Source: Flavobacterium sp. SUN052 (GTDB taxonomy: Bacteria > Bacteroidota > Bacteroidia > Flavobacteriales > Flavobacteriaceae). From it: a stretch of DNA of 64,000 bases. The translations under genes and the position numbers were made by a program. The notes under the pieces are model-generated. The model was not told the origin of the DNA. It saw only the letters and a list, made by a program, of their open reading frames with translations, and made no database searches. Of this stretch, positions 43,153-52,343 are shown piece by piece. The DNA is taken from positions 186,001 to 250,000 of the forward strand of contig NZ_JAPQNS010000002.1 in assembly GCF_028867935.1 (NCBI RefSeq), in the 5' to 3' direction. Position 1 is the stretch's first letter, and every line of letters begins with the position of its first letter.

Positions 43153-45360
43153 TTAGATCGTGTTGTTGACAGATCGAGTACCACAAGGCAACGTTATAAC
43201 AAACTCCGTAAACTCGCCCGGCTCCGACACTACTTGCAGTGTACCACCATGCCCTTTGCTGATGATGTCGTAGCTCAGCGACAAGCCCAGACCAGTGCCC
43301 TCTCCGGTTGGTTTTGTGGTAAAAAAGGGCTGAAAGATTTTTTGCCTGATCTCGTCGGGAATGCCCAAACCGTTATCGCGTACGCAAATTTTGATCGTGT
43401 CGTCCTCCAGTGTTGTCTGCACCGATACGGTAGGCGCAAAGGGTATCTTTTTTGCTACCATAGCCTGTTCTTTTTGCTGAACGGCATAAAACGCGTTGTT
43501 GAACAGATTGACCAACACCCGGCCAATATCTTCGGATACTACCTCTACGACAGGAAGGTCAGGCGTGAAGGTGGTGGCCAAATGCGCATTGAACGACTTG
43601 TCTTTGGCCCGAAGCCCGTGGTAAGCCAGTCTTAGATATTCATCGACCAGCGCATTCAGATCCGTAGGTTGTTTCTGACCCGAACTGGCGCGGCTGTGCT
43701 GGAGCATACCCCGAACGATGCTCGCTGCCCGCTTGCCGTGTTCACTTATTTTCTGAACATTCTGACCCAGATCGCTCAATAATTCAGCTTCCAGTTCCTC
43801 ATCTTTTTCAGATCCCTTTTGGCGCTCCTCAGCTATCTCTTCAACCAGTTCGACACTGACCTCAGCGAAGTTATTGACGAAGTTGAGTGGGTTCTGAATT
43901 TCGTGGGCAATGCCCGCCGTCAGTTCCCCCAATGAAGCCAGTTTTTCCCGCTGTACCAACTGGTCCTGAGTGGCTTTCAGGTCATTCAGCGATTGTTTCA
44001 GGGCCGCTGTCCGTTCCTGCACCTGCTGTTCGAGGAGTTCATTTTGACGAGCTAGAATGTGTTGTTTTTCCTGCTCCTGAGCTAACGTCCGGGCTGATAG
44101 CTGTTCTACTTCACGCAGGTTATCTCCCAGGGCTCTATGCGTTCGGGTATAATCGCGAACCAGCGAAAACGAGAGGCCAACAGGGATACTAAATAGAGCT
44201 ACAGACGACAGAATAATGATGGGGACCATGATATATTGATCAGAATCAATCTTCGTCACCCCTTCGAGAATGCTCATAATAATGGCCGAAACTATAATCA
44301 GCAGGAAACAGTATATGGCTACTTTGAGTGAATTCCAGGGTAAACGGGCATCGGCATCGCCTGTTTTACGCCCTAACCAGCTCACCCGGATATAGTCGGC
44401 TATGGCTAAAATAAAGGCTACTCCACCTGTGTCAATCGAGTTGATGGTTTCGTTTGGAACAAGAATTAGCAGTAAATCAAGCACCAGCAAACCAATCACG
44501 CTATAATAAATCCAGCGTCGGCGCATGTGCAGGTATTGGTACACAGCCGTAAGGAGTAACACAAACCCTAGATGCAGATTCATATCACCAGCCAGGGCAA
44601 GAAACGATAGGTGATTGAGTTGTCCCGTGTATTTTTCCAGCTCCCCCAGCACAAAACCCAGTGCGAAGAACAACATGGTTAGCGCTAACGTACGGTTTAC
44701 CTTGCCCGTCCGGTTAGCTCGATAGAATAAGAAATGAAGCAGTGCTAACAAACCGAACACACTAGCAAAACAGGTGTTCATCAACGTGGTCCAACGGGCT
44801 GTATCAACCAAATTGGTTCCCGCTTCGCTGGCATTACTCAGCCCAATTTGAATCGGGTCTACATCGACAGTGGTGTATAGAATAGGATCACGTCGAAACT
44901 GATAACGGATAGCCAGTACATGCTGGCTGGTATCGGCAAAACGAATCGGGATAAATTGAATGATGCGTTGCTGCCCTCCCGAATCGAACGCAACGGGTTT
45001 TACAACAGCCAGCCGCCGTCCGTCGAGGTAAATCTCCGACGACCCGAACTGCTCAATCGTTAAGAAGAGGTCTTTATTGTGAATAGACGGGCGGGCATGA
45101 AACGACAGTCGATACCACCCCCGACCGGCCTTCCACAACGCTTCATTTTCGTAAATAGGTTTTGACATATCTACTTTGGGCCACTTCTGATCCGAAAATG
45201 CCGAATCGGCCCAGGCCATCGTATCGCCGGGGTGAAATCGCCAGTTAGACCCGCCCAAATCAGAATCTTCTTTTGTCCAGCGTATCGCTTCTTTCCGCTG
45301 CCCGTAGGCAACGTCAGCTAACAGAATTAAACAGAACAGCCAACGTAAAAAATGCTTCAT
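43153..45360 (-). CDS. Membrane sensor histidine kinase with extracytoplasmic jelly-roll domain
   Basis: A 735-residue protein with a signal peptide (1-20). A periplasmic beta domain (about 35-180) carries a galactose-binding-like WYRLSFHARPS and IYLDGRRL pattern, as in 7TMR-DISM type sensors. Seven hydrophobic helices (about 195-410) and a coiled coil (about 415-475, LREVEQLSARTLAQEQEKQ) follow. The H-box is LGELTAGIAHEIQNPLNFVNNF near 492, the N-box NLFNNAFYAV, and the G-boxes DNGLGIPD and GTGLGLSLSYDI. All catalytic motifs are intact. No response regulator or receiver domain is in the window. It starts nine bases after the DUF1501 stop, so it is expressed with the DUF1800/DUF1501 genes. 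Confidence 0.9.
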   Translation of the reverse strand: MKHFLRWLFCLILLADVAYGQRKEAIRWTKEDSDLGGSNWRFHPGDTMAWADSAFSDQKWPKVDMSKPIYENEALWKAGRGWYRLSFHARPSIHNKDLFLTIEQFGSSEIYLDGRRLAVVKPVAFDSGGQQRIIQFIPIRFADTSQHVLAIRYQFRRDPILYTTVDVDPIQIGLSNASEAGTNLVDTARWTTLMNTCFASVFGLLALLHFLFYRANRTGKVNRTLALTMLFFALGFVLGELEKYTGQLNHLSFLALAGDMNLHLGFVLLLTAVYQYLHMRRRWIYYSVIGLLVLDLLLILVPNETINSIDTGGVAFILAIADYIRVSWLGRKTGDADARLPWNSLKVAIYCFLLIIVSAIIMSILEGVTKIDSDQYIMVPIIILSSVALFSIPVGLSFSLVRDYTRTHRALGDNLREVEQLSARTLAQEQEKQHILARQNELLEQQVQERTAALKQSLNDLKATQDQLVQREKLASLGELTAGIAHEIQNPLNFVNNFAEVSVELVEEIAEERQKGSEKDEELEAELLSDLGQNVQKISEHGKRAASIVRGMLQHSRASSGQKQPTDLNALVDEYLRLAYHGLRAKDKSFNAHLATTFTPDLPVVEVVSEDIGRVLVNLFNNAFYAVQQKEQAMVAKKIPFAPTVSVQTTLEDDTIKICVRDNGLGIPDEIRQKIFQPFFTTKPTGEGTGLGLSLSYDIISKGHGGTLQVVSEPGEFTEFVITLPCGTRSVNNTI

Positions 45361-45369
45361 GAAAGCAAG

Positions 45370-46893
45370 TTAGCCTGTTATCATTAACTTATAGGGCCCG
45401 GTAAACTGAATCTTTCCGTTGAGCTTTACATTGCGCACCGTGATATTCTGCCCTACCGTAACGGTATGCCCCGCATTAACCCGTACGAACTCGCCCGGAA
45501 ACGGTTGCCGACCGACAGTCCAGACGGCCTTGTTGGTCCAGCTGCCCGATGCCACCGTCTCGACCACGTCAGAAAAGAGCGATACTGTTGGGAATTCGAG
45601 CGCCGTTGTCGACGACCGGAATAGCAGTGAATTGGTTTTGGCAACCCCTGCTCCGAACCAGTCGTTAAGAACATCGGTGTAAACACGCCGAAAATCAATC
45701 TGCATGGGAATGTCTTTGTTCCCCCCCGAACTGGTAGTAAGATTAGCCAAATCAGGGTTGGTGCCAATGACAGAACGCTTGATGCTGCTTCCGAACACAA
45801 ACATCGGGGCTGCAATCCCGTGGTCGGTACCTTTTGAGTTATTGGAGTTCGCCCGCCGACCAAACTCCGAAAACGTCAACCCAATTACTTTGTCGGCAAT
45901 ACCTTGTAAGGCCAGATCATCCTGAAACACTTTGATTCCCGTCGATAAGCGATCCAGCAAGGTTGCGTGGGCTCCCACCGAATTATCCGACACATCCACT
46001 TGCGCCGAGTGCGTATCAAAACCTCCCAGCGACACAAAATAGATCTTGGTTTTCAGGCCACCGTGAATCAAACGAGCCACAATTTTCAACTGATCGGCCA
46101 GTGGTTGGCCCGATGTTGGGTAAGTAGCCATGGTCCGCCCGGCATCGAAAGCGGCTTTAATTTCAGTAGCGTACCCAACCGACAGTGTTTGCTGCTTTCG
46201 AATATACGCAATCAAATCCCCCGCGTCGCAACAGGGCAGGTAATCGGGTGAAGTAGCCGAAGCGGCTCCTACAAGCGAATAAAAACTGTTGGGGTCATTG
46301 ATGGCAATCCCCATCGACTGGTTCGGCCCGAGGAGCGTAGTTGAAGTCAGGTAGCCAATCTGAATCGCCAGCGGATCTTCCATCTGCGTGTTCGGATAAT
46401 TGGCCGGATAGTTCGGAAAACGGTCGTCCAAGTAGCGACCTGCCCAACCCGTTTCGTAGGTCTGGTTAGAGTCCTCTCCCGTCATCCAGATGTCCGACGC
46501 CCGGTAGTGCGACTGATCGGGGTTGGGGTAACTGGCCGAATGAATAATGCTCAATTTGCCGTCGTTATACAGATCCCGCATACCGGTCATGGACGGGTGC
46601 AATCCGGTGAGGTCGTTACCCGCCAGCGTCAGCACCTTGTTTTGCGGAATGGCAATGTTGCTACGAAGGGTATTGTAAGCCGACATCTGATCGAGCGGAA
46701 TCACCATGTTCATACCGTCGTTACCCCCATTCAGGTTGATAATTACCAGCACCCGGTCGGTAGCGGGCACGTTGGCCGCCAGCAGCGATTTCACCAGCGT
46801 GGAATTCTTGGCCAGTGCGCTCACCCCAAATCCATTCAGGGCAAGTGGCAGCGCCAGCGACGAGGTTGTGGTCAAAAATTTTCTACGATTCAT
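45370..46893 (-). CDS. DUF1501 exported protein (alkaline-phosphatase-like fold)
   Basis: A 507-residue protein. The N-terminus MNRRKFLTTTSSLALPLAL is a twin-arginine-type signal. DUF1501 motifs follow: VIINLNGGNDGMNMVIP near 50, the segment SHYRASDIWMTGE near 128, LGGFDTHSAQ near 288, FSEFGRRANSN near 330 and TDHGIAAPMFVFG near 345. The family belongs to the alkaline phosphatase/sulfatase superfamily by established classification, but its substrate is unknown. The last 60 residues (GSWTNKAVWTVGRQPFPGEFV, then AGHTVTVGQNITVRNVKL) look like a short beta domain common at the ends of bacteroidete surface proteins. It lies between the DUF1800 genes and the sensor kinase, with gaps of 11 and 9 bases. 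Confidence 0.88.
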   Translation of the reverse strand: MNRRKFLTTTSSLALPLALNGFGVSALAKNSTLVKSLLAANVPATDRVLVIINLNGGNDGMNMVIPLDQMSAYNTLRSNIAIPQNKVLTLAGNDLTGLHPSMTGMRDLYNDGKLSIIHSASYPNPDQSHYRASDIWMTGEDSNQTYETGWAGRYLDDRFPNYPANYPNTQMEDPLAIQIGYLTSTTLLGPNQSMGIAINDPNSFYSLVGAASATSPDYLPCCDAGDLIAYIRKQQTLSVGYATEIKAAFDAGRTMATYPTSGQPLADQLKIVARLIHGGLKTKIYFVSLGGFDTHSAQVDVSDNSVGAHATLLDRLSTGIKVFQDDLALQGIADKVIGLTFSEFGRRANSNNSKGTDHGIAAPMFVFGSSIKRSVIGTNPDLANLTTSSGGNKDIPMQIDFRRVYTDVLNDWFGAGVAKTNSLLFRSSTTALEFPTVSLFSDVVETVASGSWTNKAVWTVGRQPFPGEFVRVNAGHTVTVGQNITVRNVKLNGKIQFTGPYKLMITG

Positions 46894-46904
46894 AGCACAA
46901 GCAG

Positions 46905-48620
46905 TTAGAAAATGTGGTATTCCGCCATGCGGAGGAGGTATTTCATCAGGTTCTTCAGTCGGTTATTCACGGCATTTTTGGCGTTGTTGATGGCCGACGT
47001 CGTATAGCTGGCCGGGTAGGTCACGGTGCGCCGATAGGTATTCCACTCAAACTCCCAGCTGGTACGCGGCACGGCCTGCATCATCACCGTATCAATCAGA
47101 AAGTCTTTCTGCGTCTGGACCAGATCTGTAGACAGCAAGTTGACCAGAAAAGAGTCCAGCACCTGCACACAGGTTATCGGCGGAGTACCGGGGGGCGTGG
47201 CCGTGTTGGTGGTTATATCGCCAAAATTAGGTTGTAAAGCAGTAGCTCGCGCCAACGGGTTAATGTTGAGAACATTGGTCAGGTAAATTGTCTGCGAATT
47301 GGTCAGCCGGTCGCTCACATCGCTGCGGATCGCCATGGTGGTGGTATTGGTCCAGAGCTTAGAATACCCCGTCTGGAAATAGGCGTCATACCCGAAAACG
47401 GTGGGCTGCGTGAGCAGTTCGAGTTGCAGATCGCGCATCTTACCGTAGAGGTAATCCATCGTTTTCCGAAAGGGAACCACATCTGGCGGCCCAACAGCTG
47501 GTATGGGCAACTCGTAAAACCGCACCAACCCTATCACAAATTCAGCGGGCGATTTCACCATGCTCCCGATATTGGACTGATCAAAGAAAATCTGACTCGT
47601 GAGCAGTCTCTCGATTACAGGACGGATGGCGTAATTACTGCTCACGAAAAGAGCCGCCAACGGTACAATGACGTTGGTTTCGATCTCGGGCGTCACGTTC
47701 GGGTTCACGTACCAGCGGTACAGCTTCCGACAGATAAAGCGCGAGGTTTGCGGATGATTCAGCAGCATGGTAATCAACTCATTCAGCTCGTATTCACCTG
47801 CGTTGGCAAAACCCGCTGGTACCGGACTCGGGGTAGTAATTACCTTGTTGTTGTATTTACTCGAAAACGTTTTGGAAGCCGTATCGTGTTTGGTAGCCGT
47901 AAATGTGGTGGCAAACGTAGTCGATCCTTCTTTGTAATAATTGGTGTATTTCCAGCCCGTTAATACGCGGGCAGCCGCTTTCACATCGTCTTCGGTGTAG
48001 TTGGCATTACCCGCTGCATCCACCGTTCCCATGGTGAATAACTCCTGCAATTCGCGGGCGTAATTTTCATTAGCCTTGCCTGCCCCCACCTCGTTCATGT
48101 CGCCGTTGAGGTAGCGTAACATGGCGGGTTCGGTACTGATTTTGGTCACCAGATCTCGGAAGTTGCCCAACGAATTATCCCGCAACAGTTTCAGGTAGCG
48201 CCACATAAACCGGTACTCATCCACCACTTCACGAGTGGACACGAAGTGATTTTGCCAGAACAATGTCAGTTTCTCTAACAAATTAACCGGCCCCGGTTGT
48301 ATCATCAGATTAAGCCACCAATACCTGACATCACGACCGTATTCGGAGTTGTCGGCCCCCACAAAAGGAAGGTATTCGCCGGGGGGCGTACTGGCATTTT
48401 GCAGGAAAAACTGACCCGCGTTGGTGTGCGTTTCATCCAGATCAATAGGCTGGGGCGGGTTGTAGTTAATGTTGTTGATAAGCGTTTGTACCGCCTGTGT
48501 AGCCGTTTTACCCGTAAAGGCCGCAATCTCAGGCTGGGTAGGGCCAAACGTAGCCCGGCGCAACAAATGCGCGGCTGTTCTGGCGGTCAAACTATCGGTA
48601 TATAGATCGAGGTAAGGCAT
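46905..48620 (-). CDS. DUF1800 protein, third gene of the operon
   Basis: A 571-residue protein with the full DUF1800 set: AAHLLRRATFGPTQ, LTLFWQNHFVST, GKANENYARELQELFTMG, YTEDDVKAAARVLTGW, TSRFICRKLYRWYVN and SPAEFVIGLVRF. It is very close to the neighbour at 48629: about 90 residues around the ENYARELQELFTMG motif are nearly identical although the DNA differs at many silent positions. The segment at about 385-460, between the FxYDAYFQTGYSK block and the PPGTPPITC block, differs strongly from the other copies. Ends LLRMAEYHIF. The start ATG at 48618-48620 is eight bases after the previous stop. No signal peptide. Confidence 0.9.
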   Translation of the reverse strand: MPYLDLYTDSLTARTAAHLLRRATFGPTQPEIAAFTGKTATQAVQTLINNINYNPPQPIDLDETHTNAGQFFLQNASTPPGEYLPFVGADNSEYGRDVRYWWLNLMIQPGPVNLLEKLTLFWQNHFVSTREVVDEYRFMWRYLKLLRDNSLGNFRDLVTKISTEPAMLRYLNGDMNEVGAGKANENYARELQELFTMGTVDAAGNANYTEDDVKAAARVLTGWKYTNYYKEGSTTFATTFTATKHDTASKTFSSKYNNKVITTPSPVPAGFANAGEYELNELITMLLNHPQTSRFICRKLYRWYVNPNVTPEIETNVIVPLAALFVSSNYAIRPVIERLLTSQIFFDQSNIGSMVKSPAEFVIGLVRFYELPIPAVGPPDVVPFRKTMDYLYGKMRDLQLELLTQPTVFGYDAYFQTGYSKLWTNTTTMAIRSDVSDRLTNSQTIYLTNVLNINPLARATALQPNFGDITTNTATPPGTPPITCVQVLDSFLVNLLSTDLVQTQKDFLIDTVMMQAVPRTSWEFEWNTYRRTVTYPASYTTSAINNAKNAVNNRLKNLMKYLLRMAEYHIF

Positions 48621-48628
48621 AGCTGGTG

Positions 48629-50356
48629 TTATAAAAGGTGAAACTCGGCCATGCGCAGCAGATACCGCATCAGGGTTGTTAATCGCCAGTTGGTGGTATC
48701 CTTCGCGTTTTTAATTTGTGTGGTCGTATAATTGGCGGGGAACGTCACAGTTCGCCGGTAAGTATTCCACTCAAACTCCCAACTGCTGCGGGGAGCCTGA
48801 TCCATCATCATGATTTTATCAATCAAAAAGTCTTTCTGAGATTGAGCAAGGTCGGTGGCAAACAGGTTTTTCAGGAACGCATCCAGCACAATTACGCATG
48901 AAATAGGCGGAGTGCCGGGGGGCGTGGCCGTGTTAGGGGTTATATCGCCGAAGTTCGATTGCAAACTCGTGGCCCAGGCAACCAGGTCGATACCGTATTT
49001 GTAGTTGGCATCAATCGTGAGCCACCGCCAGATAAGCGCATCGGTAAAATCGTTGCGCAGGGCCATGGTGGTGGTATTGATCCAGATTTTGGAGTAACCC
49101 GTCTGGTAATACGGCTCATGTCCAAACACGGTTGGTTGATCCATGAGGTCGAGCTGCAGGTCGCGCATTCGCCAGTATATAAAGTTGAACAGCGTACTGT
49201 ACGGCTCGACGCTGGGCGACAGGGCTGGTATGGGCTGGTTGAAAAACCGAGTGGCCCCAATCATCAACTCCGCTGGTGACTTCACCATGCTCCCGATGTT
49301 GGTTTCATCAAAGAAAATCTGACTTGTAAGCAGCTTCTCGATTACAGGCTGAATGGCATAGTTACTACTTACAAACAGAGCCGCCAATGGCACAATGACG
49401 TTGGTTTCAATGGCAGGGGTTACGTCGGGATTCACATACCAGCGGTACAACTTCCGACAGATGAAGCGCGAGGTCTGCGGATGGTTGAGCAGCATGGTCA
49501 CCAGCTCGCTTAACTCATACTCGCCCACGTTGGCAAAACCCGTTGGCACTGGATTGGGCGTACTGATCACCTTGTTGTTGTACTTACTCGAAAAGGTCTT
49601 GGACGTTGAGTCGTGCTTGGCAGGCGTAAATGTGGTTGTAAATGAGGTAGAACCCGTTGTCCAGTAATTCGTGTATTTCCAGCCGGTGAGCACCCGGGCA
49701 GCCGCTTTCACATCATCTTCGGTATAGTTGGCATTGCCAGCCGCATCCACCGTTCCCATGGTGAACAACTCCTGTAACTCACGGGCGTAGTTCTCGTTTG
49801 CCTTCCCCGCCCCTACCTCGTTCATGTCGCCGTTGAGGTAGCGCAGCATGGCAGGCTCTTTACTGATTTTAGTTACCAGATCGCGGAAGTTACCCAGCGA
49901 ATTGTCGCGCAACAGCTTCAGATAACTCCATACAAACCGGTAATCATCGACCACTTCGCGGGTTGTCACAAAATGGTTTTGCCAGAACAACGTCAGTTTG
50001 TCGAGCAGGTTAGGCGTTGGGGGGCTCGTTTGCCTGGCCATCAGTCCCAACCACCAGTATTTTATGTACAGCCCATAATCAAAATTACGGTCACCATCGA
50101 ACGGTAAATACTGACCAGCCGGTGTAGAACTGTTTTGCAGATAGGGTTGGCCTGCTGTTGCTTTGGTCTTATCCAGATCAACAGGTGGTGGAGGGTTGTA
50201 ATTGATGTTGGCGATCAGTGTTTGCACCGCCTGCGTGGCCGTTTGGCCCGAAAATGCTGTAATCTCGGTCTGAGTGGGACCAAACGTGGCCCGGCGCAAC
50301 AAGTGCGCTGCTGTTTTAGCGGTTAATAAGTTCGTATAAACGTCGAGATAGGGCAT
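48629..50356 (-). CDS. DUF1800 protein, second gene of the operon
   Basis: A 575-residue protein. I set the start at ATG 50356 because MPYLDVYTNLLTAKTAAHLL aligns with the N-termini of the other three copies; the frame stays open 49 codons further upstream but that stretch lies inside the preceding gene. Motifs as in its paralogues (LTLFWQNHFVTT, ANENYARELQELFTMG, YTEDDVKAAARVLTGW, RFICRKLYRWYVN). It has a longer linker (GLMARQTSPPTPNLLDK) after the first conserved block. It starts five bases after the stop of the first gene. Function unknown; no signal peptide seen. Confidence 0.9.
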   Translation of the reverse strand: MPYLDVYTNLLTAKTAAHLLRRATFGPTQTEITAFSGQTATQAVQTLIANINYNPPPPVDLDKTKATAGQPYLQNSSTPAGQYLPFDGDRNFDYGLYIKYWWLGLMARQTSPPTPNLLDKLTLFWQNHFVTTREVVDDYRFVWSYLKLLRDNSLGNFRDLVTKISKEPAMLRYLNGDMNEVGAGKANENYARELQELFTMGTVDAAGNANYTEDDVKAAARVLTGWKYTNYWTTGSTSFTTTFTPAKHDSTSKTFSSKYNNKVISTPNPVPTGFANVGEYELSELVTMLLNHPQTSRFICRKLYRWYVNPDVTPAIETNVIVPLAALFVSSNYAIQPVIEKLLTSQIFFDETNIGSMVKSPAELMIGATRFFNQPIPALSPSVEPYSTLFNFIYWRMRDLQLDLMDQPTVFGHEPYYQTGYSKIWINTTTMALRNDFTDALIWRWLTIDANYKYGIDLVAWATSLQSNFGDITPNTATPPGTPPISCVIVLDAFLKNLFATDLAQSQKDFLIDKIMMMDQAPRSSWEFEWNTYRRTVTFPANYTTTQIKNAKDTTNWRLTTLMRYLLRMAEFHLL

Positions 50357-50361
50357 AAAAA

Positions 50362-52068
50362 TCAAAAAATGTGAAACTCGGCCATTCGTAGCAAATACCG
50401 CAACAACCCTTGCAATCGCCAGGTGACCGTGTCTCTGGCACTTTTGATCTGGGTAGCGGTATAGCTTGCCGGGTACGTTACGGTTCGTCGATACTGGTTC
50501 CATTCAAACTCCCAGGTTGACCGGGGAGCCTGGTCCATCATCATAATTTTATCAATCAAAAAGTCTTTCTGGGTCTGTGCCAGCTCAAGGGCAAACAGGT
50601 TTTTCAGGAACGCATCCAATATACCTACACAAGTGACAGAGGCCGTTCCAGGAGGTGTTGTAGTGCTGGTAGTAATATTACCAAAGTTCGATTGCAGGCT
50701 CGTTACCCAGTCAACTACATCCACACCATACTTGTATTTATCCTCTACCGTTAGCCAGCCCCAAATGAGCCAGTCCGTTGTCTCATTGCGTAAGGGCATC
50801 GTGGTGGTACTGATCCATTTCATGGAGTATGTGATATGGCAATACGCATCGTATCCAAGTACTGATGCCTGATCGATCAGATCCAGTTGCAGGTCTTTCA
50901 TTCGGCGGTACATAAATTGAAAGAACAGCAAATAGGCTTCAGTACTCCCCGGTAATGCTGGTACAGGTTGCTTAAAAAATCGGGCTGCTCCAAGGACCAG
51001 TTCAACCGGCGATTTGATCATGCTGCCAATGTTGGCTTCGGCAAAAAACACCTGACTGGTCAGCAGTTTCTCGATAACGGGTTGAATAGTATATTGGCTC
51101 CTCACAAACAAAGCGGCAAGCGGCACAATGACGTTGGTTTCAATCTCAGGCGTAATGTTTGTATTTACGTACCAGCGATACAGTTTGCGACAGATAAACC
51201 GTGATGTTTGCGGGTGGTTGAGCAACATAGTTACCAATTCATTGAGTTCAAGCTCACCCGCATCAGCTCCTGTTCGGCCTTTAATAGTGACATTGTTGTA
51301 CTTGGTCGAAAACTGTTTGTCGGTCGTATCGTGCTTGTTTGGATAAAAAGCAGCGCCAAACGTTGTCGACCCTTTTATACCATGATTTGTGTGTTTCCAC
51401 CCTGTCAGCACTTTAGCCGCGTTTTTAACATCATCTTCGGTATAGTTTTTGTTGCCGCTTGCATCTAACTCGCCTACTGTAAATAACTCCTGTAGCTCGC
51501 GGGCATAATTCTCGTTCGCTTTACCCGGTCCCGACTCGTTGGTATGCCCGTTCAAATAGAGGAGCATAGCCGGCTCTTTTGTCATTTTGATCACCAATTC
51601 GCGAAAACTACCTAGTGCATTTCTCCGTAGTAACGTTAAATAGCTCCAAACAAACCGATAATCCTCAACTACTTCACGAGTGGTCACGAAATGATTCTGC
51701 CAAAAGAGCGTCAGTTTATCAAGTAAATTGGGTTTACCCCCTGGTTGCACCATCATCTCCATCCACCAATATTTGATATACAATCCAAGGTCAATGTTAC
51801 GGTCGCCGTTAAACGGAATGTATTCCCCGTTACCAGTATTGGTATATTGTAGATATGGTTGACCGACACTTGCCTTCGACATATCCAGATCAATGGGTTG
51901 GGACGGATTGTAATTGATATTACTAATCATCGTCTGCACTGCCTGGGTAGCGGTTTTGCCAGTCATGGTCGTAATTTCATCCTGAGTTGGCCCAACTGTT
52001 GCCCGGCGCAACAAATGTGCGGCCGTTTTAGCTGTTAACACTGCGCTGTACGTATCTAAGTAAGGCAT
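50362..52068 (-). CDS. DUF1800 protein, first gene of the operon
   Basis: A 568-residue protein starting at ATG 52068 (MPYLDTYSAVLTAKTAAHLL), chosen by alignment with the other copies; an in-frame ATG at 52101 is less likely. It carries the DUF1800 motifs with small changes (RRATVGPTQ instead of RRATFGPTQ, LFTVGELDASGNKNYTEDDVKNAAKVLTGW). It is the promoter-proximal gene of a six-gene leftward cluster: three DUF1800, DUF1501, a sensor kinase and a fourth DUF1800. The 275 bases before it hold the promoter region and the terminator of the metallopeptidase gene. Confidence 0.9.
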   Translation of the reverse strand: MPYLDTYSAVLTAKTAAHLLRRATVGPTQDEITTMTGKTATQAVQTMISNINYNPSQPIDLDMSKASVGQPYLQYTNTGNGEYIPFNGDRNIDLGLYIKYWWMEMMVQPGGKPNLLDKLTLFWQNHFVTTREVVEDYRFVWSYLTLLRRNALGSFRELVIKMTKEPAMLLYLNGHTNESGPGKANENYARELQELFTVGELDASGNKNYTEDDVKNAAKVLTGWKHTNHGIKGSTTFGAAFYPNKHDTTDKQFSTKYNNVTIKGRTGADAGELELNELVTMLLNHPQTSRFICRKLYRWYVNTNITPEIETNVIVPLAALFVRSQYTIQPVIEKLLTSQVFFAEANIGSMIKSPVELVLGAARFFKQPVPALPGSTEAYLLFFQFMYRRMKDLQLDLIDQASVLGYDAYCHITYSMKWISTTTMPLRNETTDWLIWGWLTVEDKYKYGVDVVDWVTSLQSNFGNITTSTTTPPGTASVTCVGILDAFLKNLFALELAQTQKDFLIDKIMMMDQAPRSTWEFEWNQYRRTVTYPASYTATQIKSARDTVTWRLQGLLRYLLRMAEFHIF

Positions 52069-52265
52069 TATGCAGTCTTCTAAGGGACTTGTTCGTGTCA
52101 AACCGACAGAGGCTGGTTCGACATTTTATGAAGCCCCTACAAACTACATTCCAGACTTATCCACGTATGATCTACAATGGTTCTTAAAAAATAAACGTGT
52201 TCATCTATTTCCTCCTTTTTACTGTTTTTCTGAGAGAAACAGGCGAAACCATATGGCAATATATG

Positions 52266-52296
52266 AAAAAAGTGGCCGATGTCCTACCGGCCACTT
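52266..52296 (-). terminator. Terminator of the metallopeptidase gene
   Basis: On the reverse strand AAGTGGCCGGTAG and the pairing CGGCCACTT form a GC-rich stem of about nine base pairs followed by TTTTTT. It lies about 50 bases after the stop at 52344 and separates that gene from the DUF1800 operon. Confidence 0.75.
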
Positions 52297-52343
52297 AGCT
52301 ATCGGCTATTAATCCGATAGATTTAAACAAATATTAATCTTCC

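Noticed and set aside
46905..52068. Large direct repeats that could be taken for a composite transposon
   Set aside because: The similarity is confined to paralogous DUF1800 coding sequence; no transposase, terminal inverted repeats or target duplications are visible.
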